Assembly (NCBI RefSeq): GCF_030161375.1
Contig: NZ_BSSQ01000006.1
Span: 124,001-188,000 of the forward strand
Direction: 5' to 3'
From: Paenibacillus glycanilyticus
Lineage (GTDB): Bacteria; Bacillota; Bacilli; Paenibacillales; Paenibacillaceae
DNA length: 64,000 bases
Within the stretch, counting starts at the first letter, position 1; every line of letters starts with the position of its first letter. This document shows, piece after piece, positions 16,370 through 24,812 of the stretch. The notes below the pieces were generated by a model that worked only from the letters and a program-made list of their open reading frames with translations, ran no database searches and had not been told where the DNA came from. Both the position numbers and the translations under genes were made by a program.

Positions 16370-16704
16370 AGTTGGGCTCTTGCGGCAGCGAGCTATGCGG
16401 CCCACCGGGCCTGCGAGCAACAAAGAGGTCCCCTCCCAGCCGGATGGCGGCGAGGTGGCCAGGGGTTTGGGGCGGGGCGCCGGCCCGGCGAGCGGAGCGA
16501 AAGGCATGCTCCTCTCGAAGCGAGCGTGCGCCTTTGTGCCCCGGATTTCTACCGCTATAGCGGTAAGTTCCAGGAAATCCGGGGTACACAGCGATCGAAG
16601 GAGTATGCCTTTCGCGCAGCGAGATCCGGCCAGCAAGCCCTCAAAAACAACAATCTGGCTAAAGTGAAGAAGCCTTCCGGCCCCTCACTTTAGCCAGATT
16701 GTTG
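16370..16704. repeat. GC-rich nested inverted-repeat element
   Basis: A strongly folded, GC-rich stretch unlike its AT-rich flanks. CGAAAGGCATGCTCCT (16498-16513) pairs with 16599-16614; inside it TGTGCCCCGGATTTC (16535-16549) pairs with 16574-16588; inside that lies the perfect palindrome TACCGCTATAGCGGTA (16550-16565). Both outer pairings have a single mismatch that is a G-U pair in RNA. The pairing continues outward more weakly to about 16481 and 16631. A separate perfect 20-bp stem joins 16648-16667 and 16685-16704 and is followed by TTTTT when read on the minus strand. Open frames crossing it on both strands lack ribosome sites. It may be a structured RNA or a dispersed repeat. Confidence 0.65.
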
Positions 16705-16794
16705 ATGTTTTCGGCTACAATCGATATGTTGCTGCCGTGCGGCAGTCGATATAATAAAAGAGTAGCAAAATTATTTTATTGGAGGGTTAATCAA

Positions 16795-18951
16795 GTGCCA
16801 AACCTGACCGCTTTACTCGAGAAGATGACATTGGAAGAAAAAATATTTCAGCTCATGCAGCTGACCCCGAATTTCCTGAGCGAAGACGATGCAAACCTGA
16901 CCGGGCCGCTTGCTTGGATGGGCGTAACGGAGAACATGGCAAGCAACGTTGGTTCCGTCCTGAGCGCCGTTGGTGCGAAGGAAACAATCGCTTTGCAGAA
17001 ACAATACATGGAGAACAGCCGTCTAGGCATTCCTCTGTTGCTTATGGCGGACATTATCCACGGTTACCGCACGATATTCCCGGTTACGCTGGCAATCGGC
17101 AGCACGTGGGACATGGAATTGGCGGAAAAAAGCGCCGCGATTGCCGCGAAAGAATCCGCGGTAACCGGCATTCATGTGACCTTCGCGCCGATGGTGGACC
17201 TGGTCCGCGATCCGCGCTGGGGCCGCGTGATGGAGTCGACGGGCGAAGACCCATATCTCAACAGCGAATATGCCCGGGCTTTCGTAAGAGGTTTCCAAGG
17301 GGATGATCTCGCCGGCGATATGGACCGGATCGCGGCATGCGTGAAGCATTTTGCCGCTTACGGCGCTGCCGAAGGCGGACGCGATTACAACACGGTGAAC
17401 ATGTCTGAGAGACAACTGCGCGAGACTTATCTTCCGGCTTACAAAGCCGCGCTGGAGGAAGGCTGCGAGATGGTCATGACGGCGTTCAATACGGTGGACG
17501 GCATCCCAGCGACCGGCAACAAGTGGCTGATGCGCAATCTTCTTCGCGAGGAGTGGGGCTTTGACGGCATGCTGATCTCCGACTGGGGCGCGGTAAGCGA
17601 GATGATCCCGCATGGCGTTGCGGCGGATGGGGCAGAGGCAGCCAAGAAAGCTATTGAAGCCGGCGTTGACATGGAGATGATGACGTCCAATTACGCCAAT
17701 CATTTGAAGGATCTCGTAGAAGCTGGCGAAGTGGACATCAAGCTGATTGATGAGTCCGTGCTGCGCATTCTGAAGCTGAAGGACAAGCTAGGTCTCTTCG
17801 AGAATCCGTACCGCGCGGCAAGCGAGGAGCGGGAGAAAGAAGTCCTGTTATGCGACGAGCACCGGGCAGCAGCCCGCGAGATCGCGGCTAAGTCTTTCGT
17901 CCTACTGAAGAATGAAGAGCAAGTGCTGCCGCTTCGCGTTGGGCAAAAGCTGGCGCTGATCGGGCCATTCGCCCAAAACGGCGATATTCTGGGGCCGTGG
18001 TCGATTTGGGGCAAGCAGGAAGAAGCGGCGCAAGTGTATGCTGGCCTGTCTGCGCGCGCTGGCGAAGATGCGGTTATCGTAGCTAGGGGCTGCGATATCG
18101 AATTCGCGACCGAAGAGCAGCTGCAAGAAGCGATCGCTGCCGCCAAGCAATCCGATGTGATTGTGCTCGCCCTTGGCGAAAGCTCCGAGATGAGCGGGGA
18201 AGCGGGAAGCCGCGGCGATATCCGCCTGCCGCAAGCGCAGCTTGATTTGATCCAGAAGCTGAAGCCGCTCGGCAAACCAATGGTAGTGGTGCTGTTTAAC
18301 GGCCGACCGCTTGATCTGCATGGCGTGCTTGAAGAGACGGATGGGCTTCTCGAAGTTTGGTTCCCGGGAACGGAAGGCGGCCATGCGATTGCCGATGTCT
18401 TGTTTGGCGACGTGAATCCGTCCGGTCGTCTGACGATGTCCTTCCCTTATTCCGTTGGCCAAGTTCCGGTCTACTACAACAATTACAATACGGGCCGACC
18501 GCTTACGCCGCAGAACGCAAACGAACGTTACGTTTCGAAATACTTGGATATGCCTAACGCGCCGCTATTACCGTTTGGTTACGGCCTCAGCTACACAACG
18601 TTCTCCTACAGTGATGCAAGCTTGTCGACCGCCGTTCTGAACGCGGAAGATACGCTACAAGTATCGGTGAACGTGACGAATACCGGTGCGACAGTTGGCG
18701 AAGAAGTGGTTCAGCTGTACGTGCGGGATGTCGCGGGAGAAGTCGTGCGTCCGCTGAAGGAGCTGAAGGGCTTCCGGAAGATCAAGCTGCAGCCGGGCGA
18801 GACCAAGACGGTTACGTTCGACATCACCGAAGAGCAGCTTCGTTATTATCATGCGGATCTGCAACATAAGAGCGATGCAGGCGAATTTCATGTTTTTGCT
18901 GGACCAAATAGCAGAGATGGGGAGCCCCAAGCTTTCCGCCTGCAAAAATAA
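16795..18951 (+). CDS. GH3 beta-glucosidase / beta-xylosidase (BglX-like)
   Basis: 718 residues from GTG 16795, which stands eight bases after GGAGGG; a longer upstream reading has no ribosome site. No signal peptide, so intracellular. Domains in order: TIM barrel (MADIIHGYRTIFP, RDPRWGR, STGEDPYL, CVKHFAAYG), with the nucleophile D263 in LISDWGAV; the alpha/beta sandwich (LGESSEMSGEAGSRGDI, likely providing the acid/base residue); and a C-terminal fibronectin type III-like domain (ELKGFRKIKLQPGE). It hydrolyses beta-linked gluco- or xylo-oligosaccharides. TATAAT at 16750-16755 is a good -10, with a poorer TTGCTG 15 bases upstream. Monocistronic. Confidence 0.93.
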   Translation: MPNLTALLEKMTLEEKIFQLMQLTPNFLSEDDANLTGPLAWMGVTENMASNVGSVLSAVGAKETIALQKQYMENSRLGIPLLLMADIIHGYRTIFPVTLAIGSTWDMELAEKSAAIAAKESAVTGIHVTFAPMVDLVRDPRWGRVMESTGEDPYLNSEYARAFVRGFQGDDLAGDMDRIAACVKHFAAYGAAEGGRDYNTVNMSERQLRETYLPAYKAALEEGCEMVMTAFNTVDGIPATGNKWLMRNLLREEWGFDGMLISDWGAVSEMIPHGVAADGAEAAKKAIEAGVDMEMMTSNYANHLKDLVEAGEVDIKLIDESVLRILKLKDKLGLFENPYRAASEEREKEVLLCDEHRAAAREIAAKSFVLLKNEEQVLPLRVGQKLALIGPFAQNGDILGPWSIWGKQEEAAQVYAGLSARAGEDAVIVARGCDIEFATEEQLQEAIAAAKQSDVIVLALGESSEMSGEAGSRGDIRLPQAQLDLIQKLKPLGKPMVVVLFNGRPLDLHGVLEETDGLLEVWFPGTEGGHAIADVLFGDVNPSGRLTMSFPYSVGQVPVYYNNYNTGRPLTPQNANERYVSKYLDMPNAPLLPFGYGLSYTTFSYSDASLSTAVLNAEDTLQVSVNVTNTGATVGEEVVQLYVRDVAGEVVRPLKELKGFRKIKLQPGETKTVTFDITEEQLRYYHADLQHKSDAGEFHVFAGPNSRDGEPQAFRLQK

Positions 18952-18954
18952 TTC

Positions 18955-18996
18955 AAAAAAGCGCAATCCGCCAACGGCGGGTTTGCGCTTTTTTTA
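18955..18996 (+). terminator. Intrinsic terminator of the GH3 gene
   Basis: AAAAAAGCGCAA, one mismatch, then CCGCC pair with GGCGG and TTTGCGC around AAC, followed by seven T. Confidence 0.92.
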
Positions 18997-19217
18997 CGAA
19001 CGGCGACTGATGTAAGGCTATGTCTTAGAGGAACTCGCCAATCTCCTCCAAAATCTAGGAGATACCTCCCGTTTGCATTAAAAAAGAAAGCATGACGGTT
19101 ATTGCCGGACATTCTCCGCGCGAATCCACTATGTATCCGCATTCATGACCGCAAAACAGCCAAATCCGCTTGAATATGCGAATTTATAGCGGTTTACAGA
19201 AAAGGGTGGAGGAGACT

Positions 19218-19238
19218 ATGATCAAATCTGCAACTTAA
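19218..19238 (+). CDS. Possible six-codon leader peptide before the riboswitch
   Basis: ATG ATC AAA TCT GCA ACT TAA encodes MIKSAT. It has an excellent ribosome site (GGGTGGAGGAG ending three bases before the ATG), better than that of kimA itself, and ends 13 bases before the riboswitch begins. It could be a real upstream peptide or an accidental match. No function is claimed. Confidence 0.25.
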   Translation: MIKSAT

Positions 19239-19250
19239 CATCATACGTTC

Positions 19251-19438
19251 GATAATCGCTGAGTTTCCGATTCAATCGGAAAGCAGGGGAACCAATTGCG
19301 ATAAAGCCGCAAGCAACATGCGCTTGTCGCCGGGGTGAATCAGCTAGGCCGCCAACCACAAATGAGCAGCCGGCTGTAGGGCGAATCTCTAGACGTCCGA
19401 ATCCGTCAGCTAACCTTGTAAGCGTGTGTAGAGAGGGT
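19251..19438 (+). promoter_or_regulatory. Cyclic di-AMP riboswitch (ydaO/yuaA class)
   Basis: Conserved blocks appear in the right order: AATCGCTGAGTTTCC, a hairpin, GGGGAACCAAT, a variable arm, GGGGTGAATC, a second arm, GGGCGAAT, CCGAATCCGTCAGCTAACCT, then GTAAGCGTG and GAGAGGGTGA. These match the ydaO-yuaA consensus. This class binds c-di-AMP and turns expression off when the nucleotide is high. The terminator at 19459 and the potassium transporter gene that follows complete the expected arrangement. The 200 bases between the GH3 terminator and this element show no gene. Confidence 0.95.
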
Positions 19439-19458
19439 GAACTTCGGTTTTTTTACTA

Positions 19459-19490
19459 AGACCGCGGAGGATGCTCTGCGGTCTTTTTTT
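19459..19490 (+). terminator. Riboswitch expression-platform terminator
   Basis: AGACCGCGGAG pairs with CTCTGCGGTCT and is followed by seven T. Ligand binding is expected to favour this hairpin and stop transcription before kimA. Confidence 0.9.
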
Positions 19491-19573
19491 GCGTAAAAGA
19501 AAGTAAAGGTGGTTACATTAGCACTGATAAGTGCCCGCGTAACCCAAGATCAGACGTATGTTATTTCACTTCA

Positions 19574-21418
19574 ATGTTGGCGGTGACCTGTGTGTTTACT
19601 CTTATCAAAAGATTGCTGATCGGACGTCCCCTCAAATCCACGGAATTAGGGGAACAAAAATTAATCAAGACAAAAGCGCTCGCGATCTTGTCCTCGGATG
19701 CTTTATCGTCCGTTGCTTACGGACCGGAGCAGATCCTGCTTGTCCTGATGACCGTAAGCGCGGCAGCGTTTTGGTATTCCATTCCGATTGGGATCGGGGT
19801 GCTGGTTTTATTAACGGCACTTATCTTGTCTTACCGGCAAATTATATTTGCCTACCCGCATGGCGGGGGAGCGTATGTGGTATCGAAGGAAAATCTCGGA
19901 TTATTCCCGGGTCTTATATCGGGCGGTTCACTGCTGGTCGATTATATTTTAACGGTAGCGGTTAGCGTCTCGGCGGGTACGGATGCCATCACTTCGGCAT
20001 TTCCTAGCTTGCATGAGCATTCGGTTCTCATCTCCGTATTTTTTGTACTCTGCATTACGATATTGAATTTGCGCGGCGTGACGGAATCAGCGTCAATACT
20101 CGCTTATCCGGTATATTTGTTCGTGCTGGCCATCGTCATCATGATTATCGTAGGGCTATACAAAATCGCCTCCGGCGATGTATCGCCTGCGCTCCATACG
20201 GCGGTAGGCACGCCGGTAGCCGGCATCAGCTTGTTCTTGCTGCTTCGGGCTTTCGCGTCAGGCAGCTCGGCTCTAACCGGGGTTGAGGCGATCTCGAACG
20301 CGATTCCGAACTTCAAGGATCCCGCGCCAAACAACGCGGCAAAAACCTTGGCGGCCATGGGCATCCTGTTGTCGATCCTGTTCTCGGGTATCGTGGTGCT
20401 GGCTTATTACTACGGCGTTTCGCCGAAGGATGAGGTAACGGTTGTATCGCAGATTGCCGAGGGTATATTCGGACGCAATATTATGTACTATTTTATCCAA
20501 GGTACTACGGCACTTATCTTGATTCTGGCGGCCAACACGGGTTACTCGGCTTTCCCGCTGCTGGCGGTTAACTTGGCCAAAGATAAATTTATCCCAAGAA
20601 TGTTCACGGCACGCGGTGACCGGCTTGGCTATTCGAACGGGATTATCAGCCTCGGGATTCTGTCGATCGTTCTGATCGTTGCGTTCCAGGGCAAAACCGA
20701 GCACCTGATTCCGCTCTACGCGGTTGGCGTATTCGTACCGTTCACGTTGTCCCAGACGGGGATGCTCGTGAAGTGGTTCCGCCAGCGGCCGAAGGGTTGG
20801 GTTGGCAAGTTCATCATCAACTCGATTGGCGCGTTAATCAGCTTTATCGTCTCGATGATGTTCTTCCTGACGAAATTCGAGCAGGTATGGTCGATTCTGA
20901 TCTTCCTGCCGCTTATCATCTTTGTGTTCCACCGGATCAAGAAGCATTACGAGGCCGTTGGCGAGCAGCTCCGTCTTGCGACTTGCGAGCCGGTTATGCC
21001 GATTGAAGGCAACGTGATGATTTTACCGGTCTCGGGGATTACGCATGTTGTCGAGCATTCGATTCTATACGCCAAGTCGCTTAAGGCTGAGCAGATCATC
21101 GCCGTTTACGTTCCTTTTGAGAAAGAGGATGAAACGGTGTTCGAGCAGAAATGGGAGAAGTTCATGCCGGATGTTCGGCTGGTCACCCTGCATTCGCCGT
21201 ACCGCTCGGTCTCGAATCCGCTCTTCAAGTTTATCGATACGGTGCAGCGCAAGGCGAGCGAGAACAACTACCAAGTAACCGTCGTGATCCCGCAGTTTAT
21301 TCCGAAGAAAGGCTGGCATAACATTTTGCACAACCAAACGAGCTTAATGCTCCGTACCCAGCTTCTCTACCGGAAGGATGTCATTATTACAACGGTTCCG
21401 TACCATCTGAAAAAATAA
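19574..21418 (+). CDS. kimA: High-affinity potassium transporter KimA (APC superfamily)
   Basis: 614 residues. Closely follows Bacillus subtilis KimA (YdaO): IKRLLIGRPLKS, AILSSDALSSVAYGPEQIL, YPHGGGAYVVS, LVDYILTVAVSVSAGTDAI, SALTGVEAISNAIP, and the end TVPYHLKK. Twelve membrane helices are followed from about residue 460 by a cytoplasmic USP-like domain that in this family binds c-di-AMP. It imports K+ with protons. The c-di-AMP riboswitch upstream gives the known two-level control, on expression and activity. The start is unsure: ATG 19574 has no ribosome site, whereas GTG 19592 aligns better with the B. subtilis start and has GGCGGTGA before it. Confidence 0.95.
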   Translation: MLAVTCVFTLIKRLLIGRPLKSTELGEQKLIKTKALAILSSDALSSVAYGPEQILLVLMTVSAAAFWYSIPIGIGVLVLLTALILSYRQIIFAYPHGGGAYVVSKENLGLFPGLISGGSLLVDYILTVAVSVSAGTDAITSAFPSLHEHSVLISVFFVLCITILNLRGVTESASILAYPVYLFVLAIVIMIIVGLYKIASGDVSPALHTAVGTPVAGISLFLLLRAFASGSSALTGVEAISNAIPNFKDPAPNNAAKTLAAMGILLSILFSGIVVLAYYYGVSPKDEVTVVSQIAEGIFGRNIMYYFIQGTTALILILAANTGYSAFPLLAVNLAKDKFIPRMFTARGDRLGYSNGIISLGILSIVLIVAFQGKTEHLIPLYAVGVFVPFTLSQTGMLVKWFRQRPKGWVGKFIINSIGALISFIVSMMFFLTKFEQVWSILIFLPLIIFVFHRIKKHYEAVGEQLRLATCEPVMPIEGNVMILPVSGITHVVEHSILYAKSLKAEQIIAVYVPFEKEDETVFEQKWEKFMPDVRLVTLHSPYRSVSNPLFKFIDTVQRKASENNYQVTVVIPQFIPKKGWHNILHNQTSLMLRTQLLYRKDVIITTVPYHLKK

Positions 21419-21420
21419 CA

Positions 21421-21458
21421 AAAAGCCTTAGCCCGCCAGCCGGGTTAAGGCTTTTTTT
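21421..21458. terminator. Terminator between kimA and the convergent regulator
   Basis: AAAAGCCTTA-g-CCCG pairs with CGGG-t-TAAGGCTTTT around CCAGC, followed by T. The minus-strand side also has TTTT. Confidence 0.88.
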
Positions 21459-21462
21459 GTGT

Positions 21463-21921
21463 CTACAGCTCGAGTCCGGTCCCTTGCTTGAACCGTTTGA
21501 TCACCATATGGGTATTCACGTTTACGATGCCTTCCAATACATAAATTTTCTTGAACAGAAAATGCTCCAGAGATGCTTCGTCTTTCAATAACGCATGCAT
21601 GTGCAGCGAGCTTGGTCCCGTCATCTGATAGATGCTGATCACCTCGGGCTCATCCGAGAGCAGAGCGCCGGCCTGCTCGACTAACCTCGGCTCCACCTCC
21701 ACCTCAAAGAATGCGGAGATCGATTTGCCAAGCCTTGCGGTATTTAGCCGTATCGTGAAGTTCTCGATTATGCCGTTGTCTACCATGGCGTCAACGCGCT
21801 TCTGAATCGCTACCCTCGATAGATTAAGGCGTTCGCCAATCTTGGCGTATGACATCCGTCCATTGTCGTGCAGCAGCCGAATAATCTCCTGATCCGTCTC
21901 GTCCATGTGCGGTAAATGCAT
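21463..21921 (-). CDS. Lrp/AsnC-family transcriptional regulator
   Basis: 152 residues, standard length. N-terminal helix-turn-helix: MDETDQEIIRLLHDNGRMS, then YAKIGERLNLSRVAIQKRV. The C-terminal RAM/AsnC ligand-binding domain begins near residue 65 and includes EVEVEPRLVEQAG and YQMTGPSSLHMHAL. Such proteins usually sense amino acids or related small molecules. It is divergent from the amidohydrolase-ABC-Rieske run, so it is the natural candidate regulator of that cluster; this is inferred from position only. Confidence 0.92.
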   Translation of the reverse strand: MHLPHMDETDQEIIRLLHDNGRMSYAKIGERLNLSRVAIQKRVDAMVDNGIIENFTIRLNTARLGKSISAFFEVEVEPRLVEQAGALLSDEPEVISIYQMTGPSSLHMHALLKDEASLEHFLFKKIYVLEGIVNVNTHMVIKRFKQGTGLEL

Positions 21922-22233
21922 CGAACCACTCCCTTTTCCTCATTCTTGTAAAATATCACGCTTTGCTACTTTACGATAAGTACATGTCAGGTATAGGTTT
22001 TCAAAAAAGTTGTTTTTATGTCACTTAATATAACATTAGTAACCAAAGTGGTCTATAGAAGAGATGAAAAAGAACCCAAAAAGCGGGTTTTTGGTTGCGA
22101 TGTGGTTGACGCTCCTAGGAGTCCTTCTTATACTGATGTCATAAAACATTACACAGTAAACCAAAAACATGCAAAGTGGTTACGAAAACCTTCGAAATAC
22201 CGGTTATTCAACTTACATGAGGGTGTGATACGC
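21922..22233. other. Intergenic leader between the Lrp gene and the amidohydrolase gene
   Basis: 312 bases. It holds AACCC-aaaaagc-GGGTTTTTGG near 22073-22092, which could be a weak attenuator; the palindrome CTCCTAGGAG near 22112; and GTAAACC/GGTTAC arms further down. The purine-riboswitch core was looked for and is not present. A reading frame extends upstream from the amidohydrolase through this region, but its sequence is lysine-rich and unlike the enzyme family, so it is treated as non-coding. No convincing promoter was found. Confidence 0.4.
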
Positions 22234-23619
22234 GTGAAAAGGCAGCTGATTCGTAACGGGACGGTCATAACGATGAATGAGGAAATGCAGGTCATTCCGG
22301 GCGGTTACGTTCTCCTCGAGGGAGATCTCATTTCAGAGGTTGGAGAGTGGCCAGCGGACGGCTCCAAAGATAGTTTGCTCGGGCAAGTTGATCTTGTCGT
22401 GGATGCTGCGGGCAAAGCGGTCATTCCCGGACTGGTGAACGGGCATACGCACTTGTTCCAGACGTTTATCCGCGGCGTATCGGATGATCTGCCGCTTGCA
22501 GAGTGGCTTCGCCAAATTATTTGGCCGGCGTCGCTTGCAATGGAAGAAGAGGATTTCTATCTGGCGGCGATGATTGGCTGCATCGAGAATCTGAAATCCG
22601 GCGCGACCTACATCATGGACCATCACTACGTACACACCCACGCCGGCAACGATAACGGCGTTCTGCGGGCTATGCGGGAATCGGGAATCCGGGGCCATAT
22701 GGCTAGAGGCGGGGTTGATCTCAGTTATGAGCCTAGGCTTAGCGAGACGATCGAGCAGATTTTTGACCGTACGGATGACCTGCTGGACCACTGGCAAGGA
22801 GCGGCTGAAGGCCGCATCTCCATTGCGCTCGGGCCGCTTAATCTGTATGGCTGCTCGGAAAGCTTCTTGAAGCAGGCGGCCAAATACTGCGAGCGCAACA
22901 AGCTGATTACCCATATTCACGTGGCGGAGACCCGGGACCAGATCGATAACACGATGGAGCGGTTTGGGCTGCGGAATTTGGAGTTGGTGGAAGCGGTAGG
23001 GCTGTTAAGCCGGCATACGCAGGTGGTACACGGGGTTTGGCTGGATGATGCGGAACTGGATTTGCTGCAAAAGCATGAGGCGACCGTCATCCATTGCCCG
23101 GTATCCAATATGTATTTGGCTTCCGGAGTCGCGCGCGTGCCGGAAATGCTGGAGAGAGGGATTAATGTGGCGCTAGGCACGGACGGACCGGGAAGCAACA
23201 ACTGCCAGGACAATCTCGAGGTGCTGAAGTTCACGGCTTGCCTCCATAAGGTGGATCAGCTGGATTCAACCTTGTTGCCGCCGATGCAGGTGCTGAAGAT
23301 GGGGACGGTTAACGGGGCGAAAGCGATTGGAAGAGCGCATGATCTAGGCAGTCTAAAGCCAGGGAAAAAAGCCGACATCGTTGTCATTGATCTGCAAAAA
23401 GCCCATATTGCGCCGATCCACCGGGTAAGCTCGGCTATCGTCTATAACGCAAACGGCAATGATGTGGACTCCGTATTCGTAAACGGCGAACTTGTTGTCC
23501 ATCGCGGCAAATGCACGCTTGTGGATGAAGAGGAGATTATTCGCCGGGCGCAAGCGAGGGTGAATGTGCTAAGGCAACGATTAGGTACGGCTTATCCGGT
23601 ATTCAGCAAGGTGGAATAA
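22234..23619 (+). CDS. Amidohydrolase/deaminase, MtaD-TrzN-AtzB-like
   Basis: 461 residues from GTG 22234, eight bases after GAGGGTG. This metal-dependent hydrolase family deaminates or dechlorinates purines, adenosine derivatives and s-triazines. Metal ligands: GLVNGHTHLFQTF (HxH), HIHVAETRDQ, and the Asp in LGTDGPGSNN. HCPVSNMYLASG and the C-terminal LKPGKKADIVVID are further family marks. Substrate is open: methylthioadenosine/SAH, 8-oxoguanine or another N-heterocycle. It is the first gene of a run with a nucleoside-type ABC importer and a Rieske oxygenase, 20 bases before the first permease gene, which suggests the imported compound is its substrate or precursor. Confidence 0.88.
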   Translation: MKRQLIRNGTVITMNEEMQVIPGGYVLLEGDLISEVGEWPADGSKDSLLGQVDLVVDAAGKAVIPGLVNGHTHLFQTFIRGVSDDLPLAEWLRQIIWPASLAMEEEDFYLAAMIGCIENLKSGATYIMDHHYVHTHAGNDNGVLRAMRESGIRGHMARGGVDLSYEPRLSETIEQIFDRTDDLLDHWQGAAEGRISIALGPLNLYGCSESFLKQAAKYCERNKLITHIHVAETRDQIDNTMERFGLRNLELVEAVGLLSRHTQVVHGVWLDDAELDLLQKHEATVIHCPVSNMYLASGVARVPEMLERGINVALGTDGPGSNNCQDNLEVLKFTACLHKVDQLDSTLLPPMQVLKMGTVNGAKAIGRAHDLGSLKPGKKADIVVIDLQKAHIAPIHRVSSAIVYNANGNDVDSVFVNGELVVHRGKCTLVDEEEIIRRAQARVNVLRQRLGTAYPVFSKVE

Positions 23620-23639
23620 AGGGCGGAGGGCGGTTATTC

Positions 23640-24812
23640 ATGAGGGAAGCAAGGAAGGTTAACCTGGCATCGGAACGATGGGTGAAGGCCGTGATTGAAG
23701 TTCTATTCTATGGCGGGGCGGTGTTTATTGCGCTGCTCGCCGGAGGACTGGTCATGGCGGCGGCAGGCGTCTCGCCTCTGGAGGCTTACCGGCTGATCTG
23801 GGATGGCGCTGTTGGCGACGCGGGCAGCGTGAAGGAGACGCTCGTCAAAGCGACTCCGCTATTGTTCGCGGGACTTTGTTATACGTTTGCTTACCGGTGC
23901 GGGTTGTTTAATATCGGTGCCGAAGGCCAGATTTATATCGGGGCGATGACCGGTACGATGGCCGCCCTCTACGTGCCGGGGTTGCCGGGCTACGCACATC
24001 TTCCGCTGTGCATCGTAGCCGGCGCGGTTGGCGGAGCGCTCTGGGCTGGAATTGCCGGCGCGCTCAAAATATTCAAAGGCGCCAGCGAGATCATTAACAC
24101 GATCATGCTGAATTATGTAGGCATTTATCTGGTCAGCTATATGGTGACCGGGCCGATGAAGGACCCTTCCGGTACGCTGCCGCAATCCGCAAGGCTGCCG
24201 GAATCGGCACTGCTTGCGAAGCTGTTTGATTCACGGCTGCATTATGGATTTGTCTTGGCCGTTGTGCTCGCGATTATTCTGTACGTTGTGCTGAACCGGA
24301 CGGTATGGGGATATGAGATCCGGTCGGTGGGCTTCAATAAGCAAGCGACGAAGGTGATGGGCATTCCGGTGAACCGCAATTTGCTTCTTGTGATGCTGGT
24401 GAGCGGAGCAATTGCCGGGATTGGCGGATTTGTGGAGATTGCCGGGGTACAGAACCGATTGTTCCAGAACTTCTCGCCGGGTTATGGCTATGACGGCATT
24501 GCCGTTGCGCTTGTTGGCGGGGCGCATCCGCTTGGCAATATCGGTTCTGCGATTTTGTTTGGCGGCTTGCGGAGCGGCGCTAACGCGATGCAACGGATGA
24601 CGGGCACCTCGACTTCGCTCGTATACGTCATCCAAGCGACCATTATCGTGCTTGTCGTGTGCAACCGGTATTGGTTCGGCGGTTGGAAGCGGCAATTGAT
24701 CGCTTGGCTGGTGAACCGGTACGGCAGCCGGCGTCTCCCGGAAGAACTGCAAACGGCGCATTCGGCATCCGAGGTGAAGATTAGCTTCAATAAAGGGGAG
24801 GAAGCGAGATGA
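23640..24812 (+). CDS. ABC transporter permease, nucleoside/BmpA type
   Basis: 390 residues, about ten membrane segments. KATPLLFAGLCYTFAYRCGLFNIGAEGQ (core FNIGAEGQIYIGA) is the diagnostic block of the permeases that work with BMP-family binding proteins, such as Bacillus NupP. Further blocks are ASEIINTIMLNYVGIYL and YGYDGIAVALVGGAHPLG. It forms half of the membrane channel. The stop codon overlaps the next permease start by four bases (ATGA), showing tight coupling. Confidence 0.93.
   Translation: MREARKVNLASERWVKAVIEVLFYGGAVFIALLAGGLVMAAAGVSPLEAYRLIWDGAVGDAGSVKETLVKATPLLFAGLCYTFAYRCGLFNIGAEGQIYIGAMTGTMAALYVPGLPGYAHLPLCIVAGAVGGALWAGIAGALKIFKGASEIINTIMLNYVGIYLVSYMVTGPMKDPSGTLPQSARLPESALLAKLFDSRLHYGFVLAVVLAIILYVVLNRTVWGYEIRSVGFNKQATKVMGIPVNRNLLLVMLVSGAIAGIGGFVEIAGVQNRLFQNFSPGYGYDGIAVALVGGAHPLGNIGSAILFGGLRSGANAMQRMTGTSTSLVYVIQATIIVLVVCNRYWFGGWKRQLIAWLVNRYGSRRLPEELQTAHSASEVKISFNKGEEAR

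Noticed and set aside
16244-16636. Open frames on both strands across the GC-rich element
   Set aside because: They have no ribosome sites, no recognisable protein pattern, and exist because the block is GC-rich and palindromic.
21922-22233. Possible purine riboswitch before the amidohydrolase-transporter run
   Set aside because: The conserved core (ATATGG, GTCTCTAC, TAC junctions) seen at 52979 is absent here; only weak stems were found.
22018-22233. N-terminal extension of the amidohydrolase
   Set aside because: The 72 extra residues are lysine-rich and unlike the enzyme family, no ribosome site precedes them, and GTG 22234 has a good one and gives the expected start.
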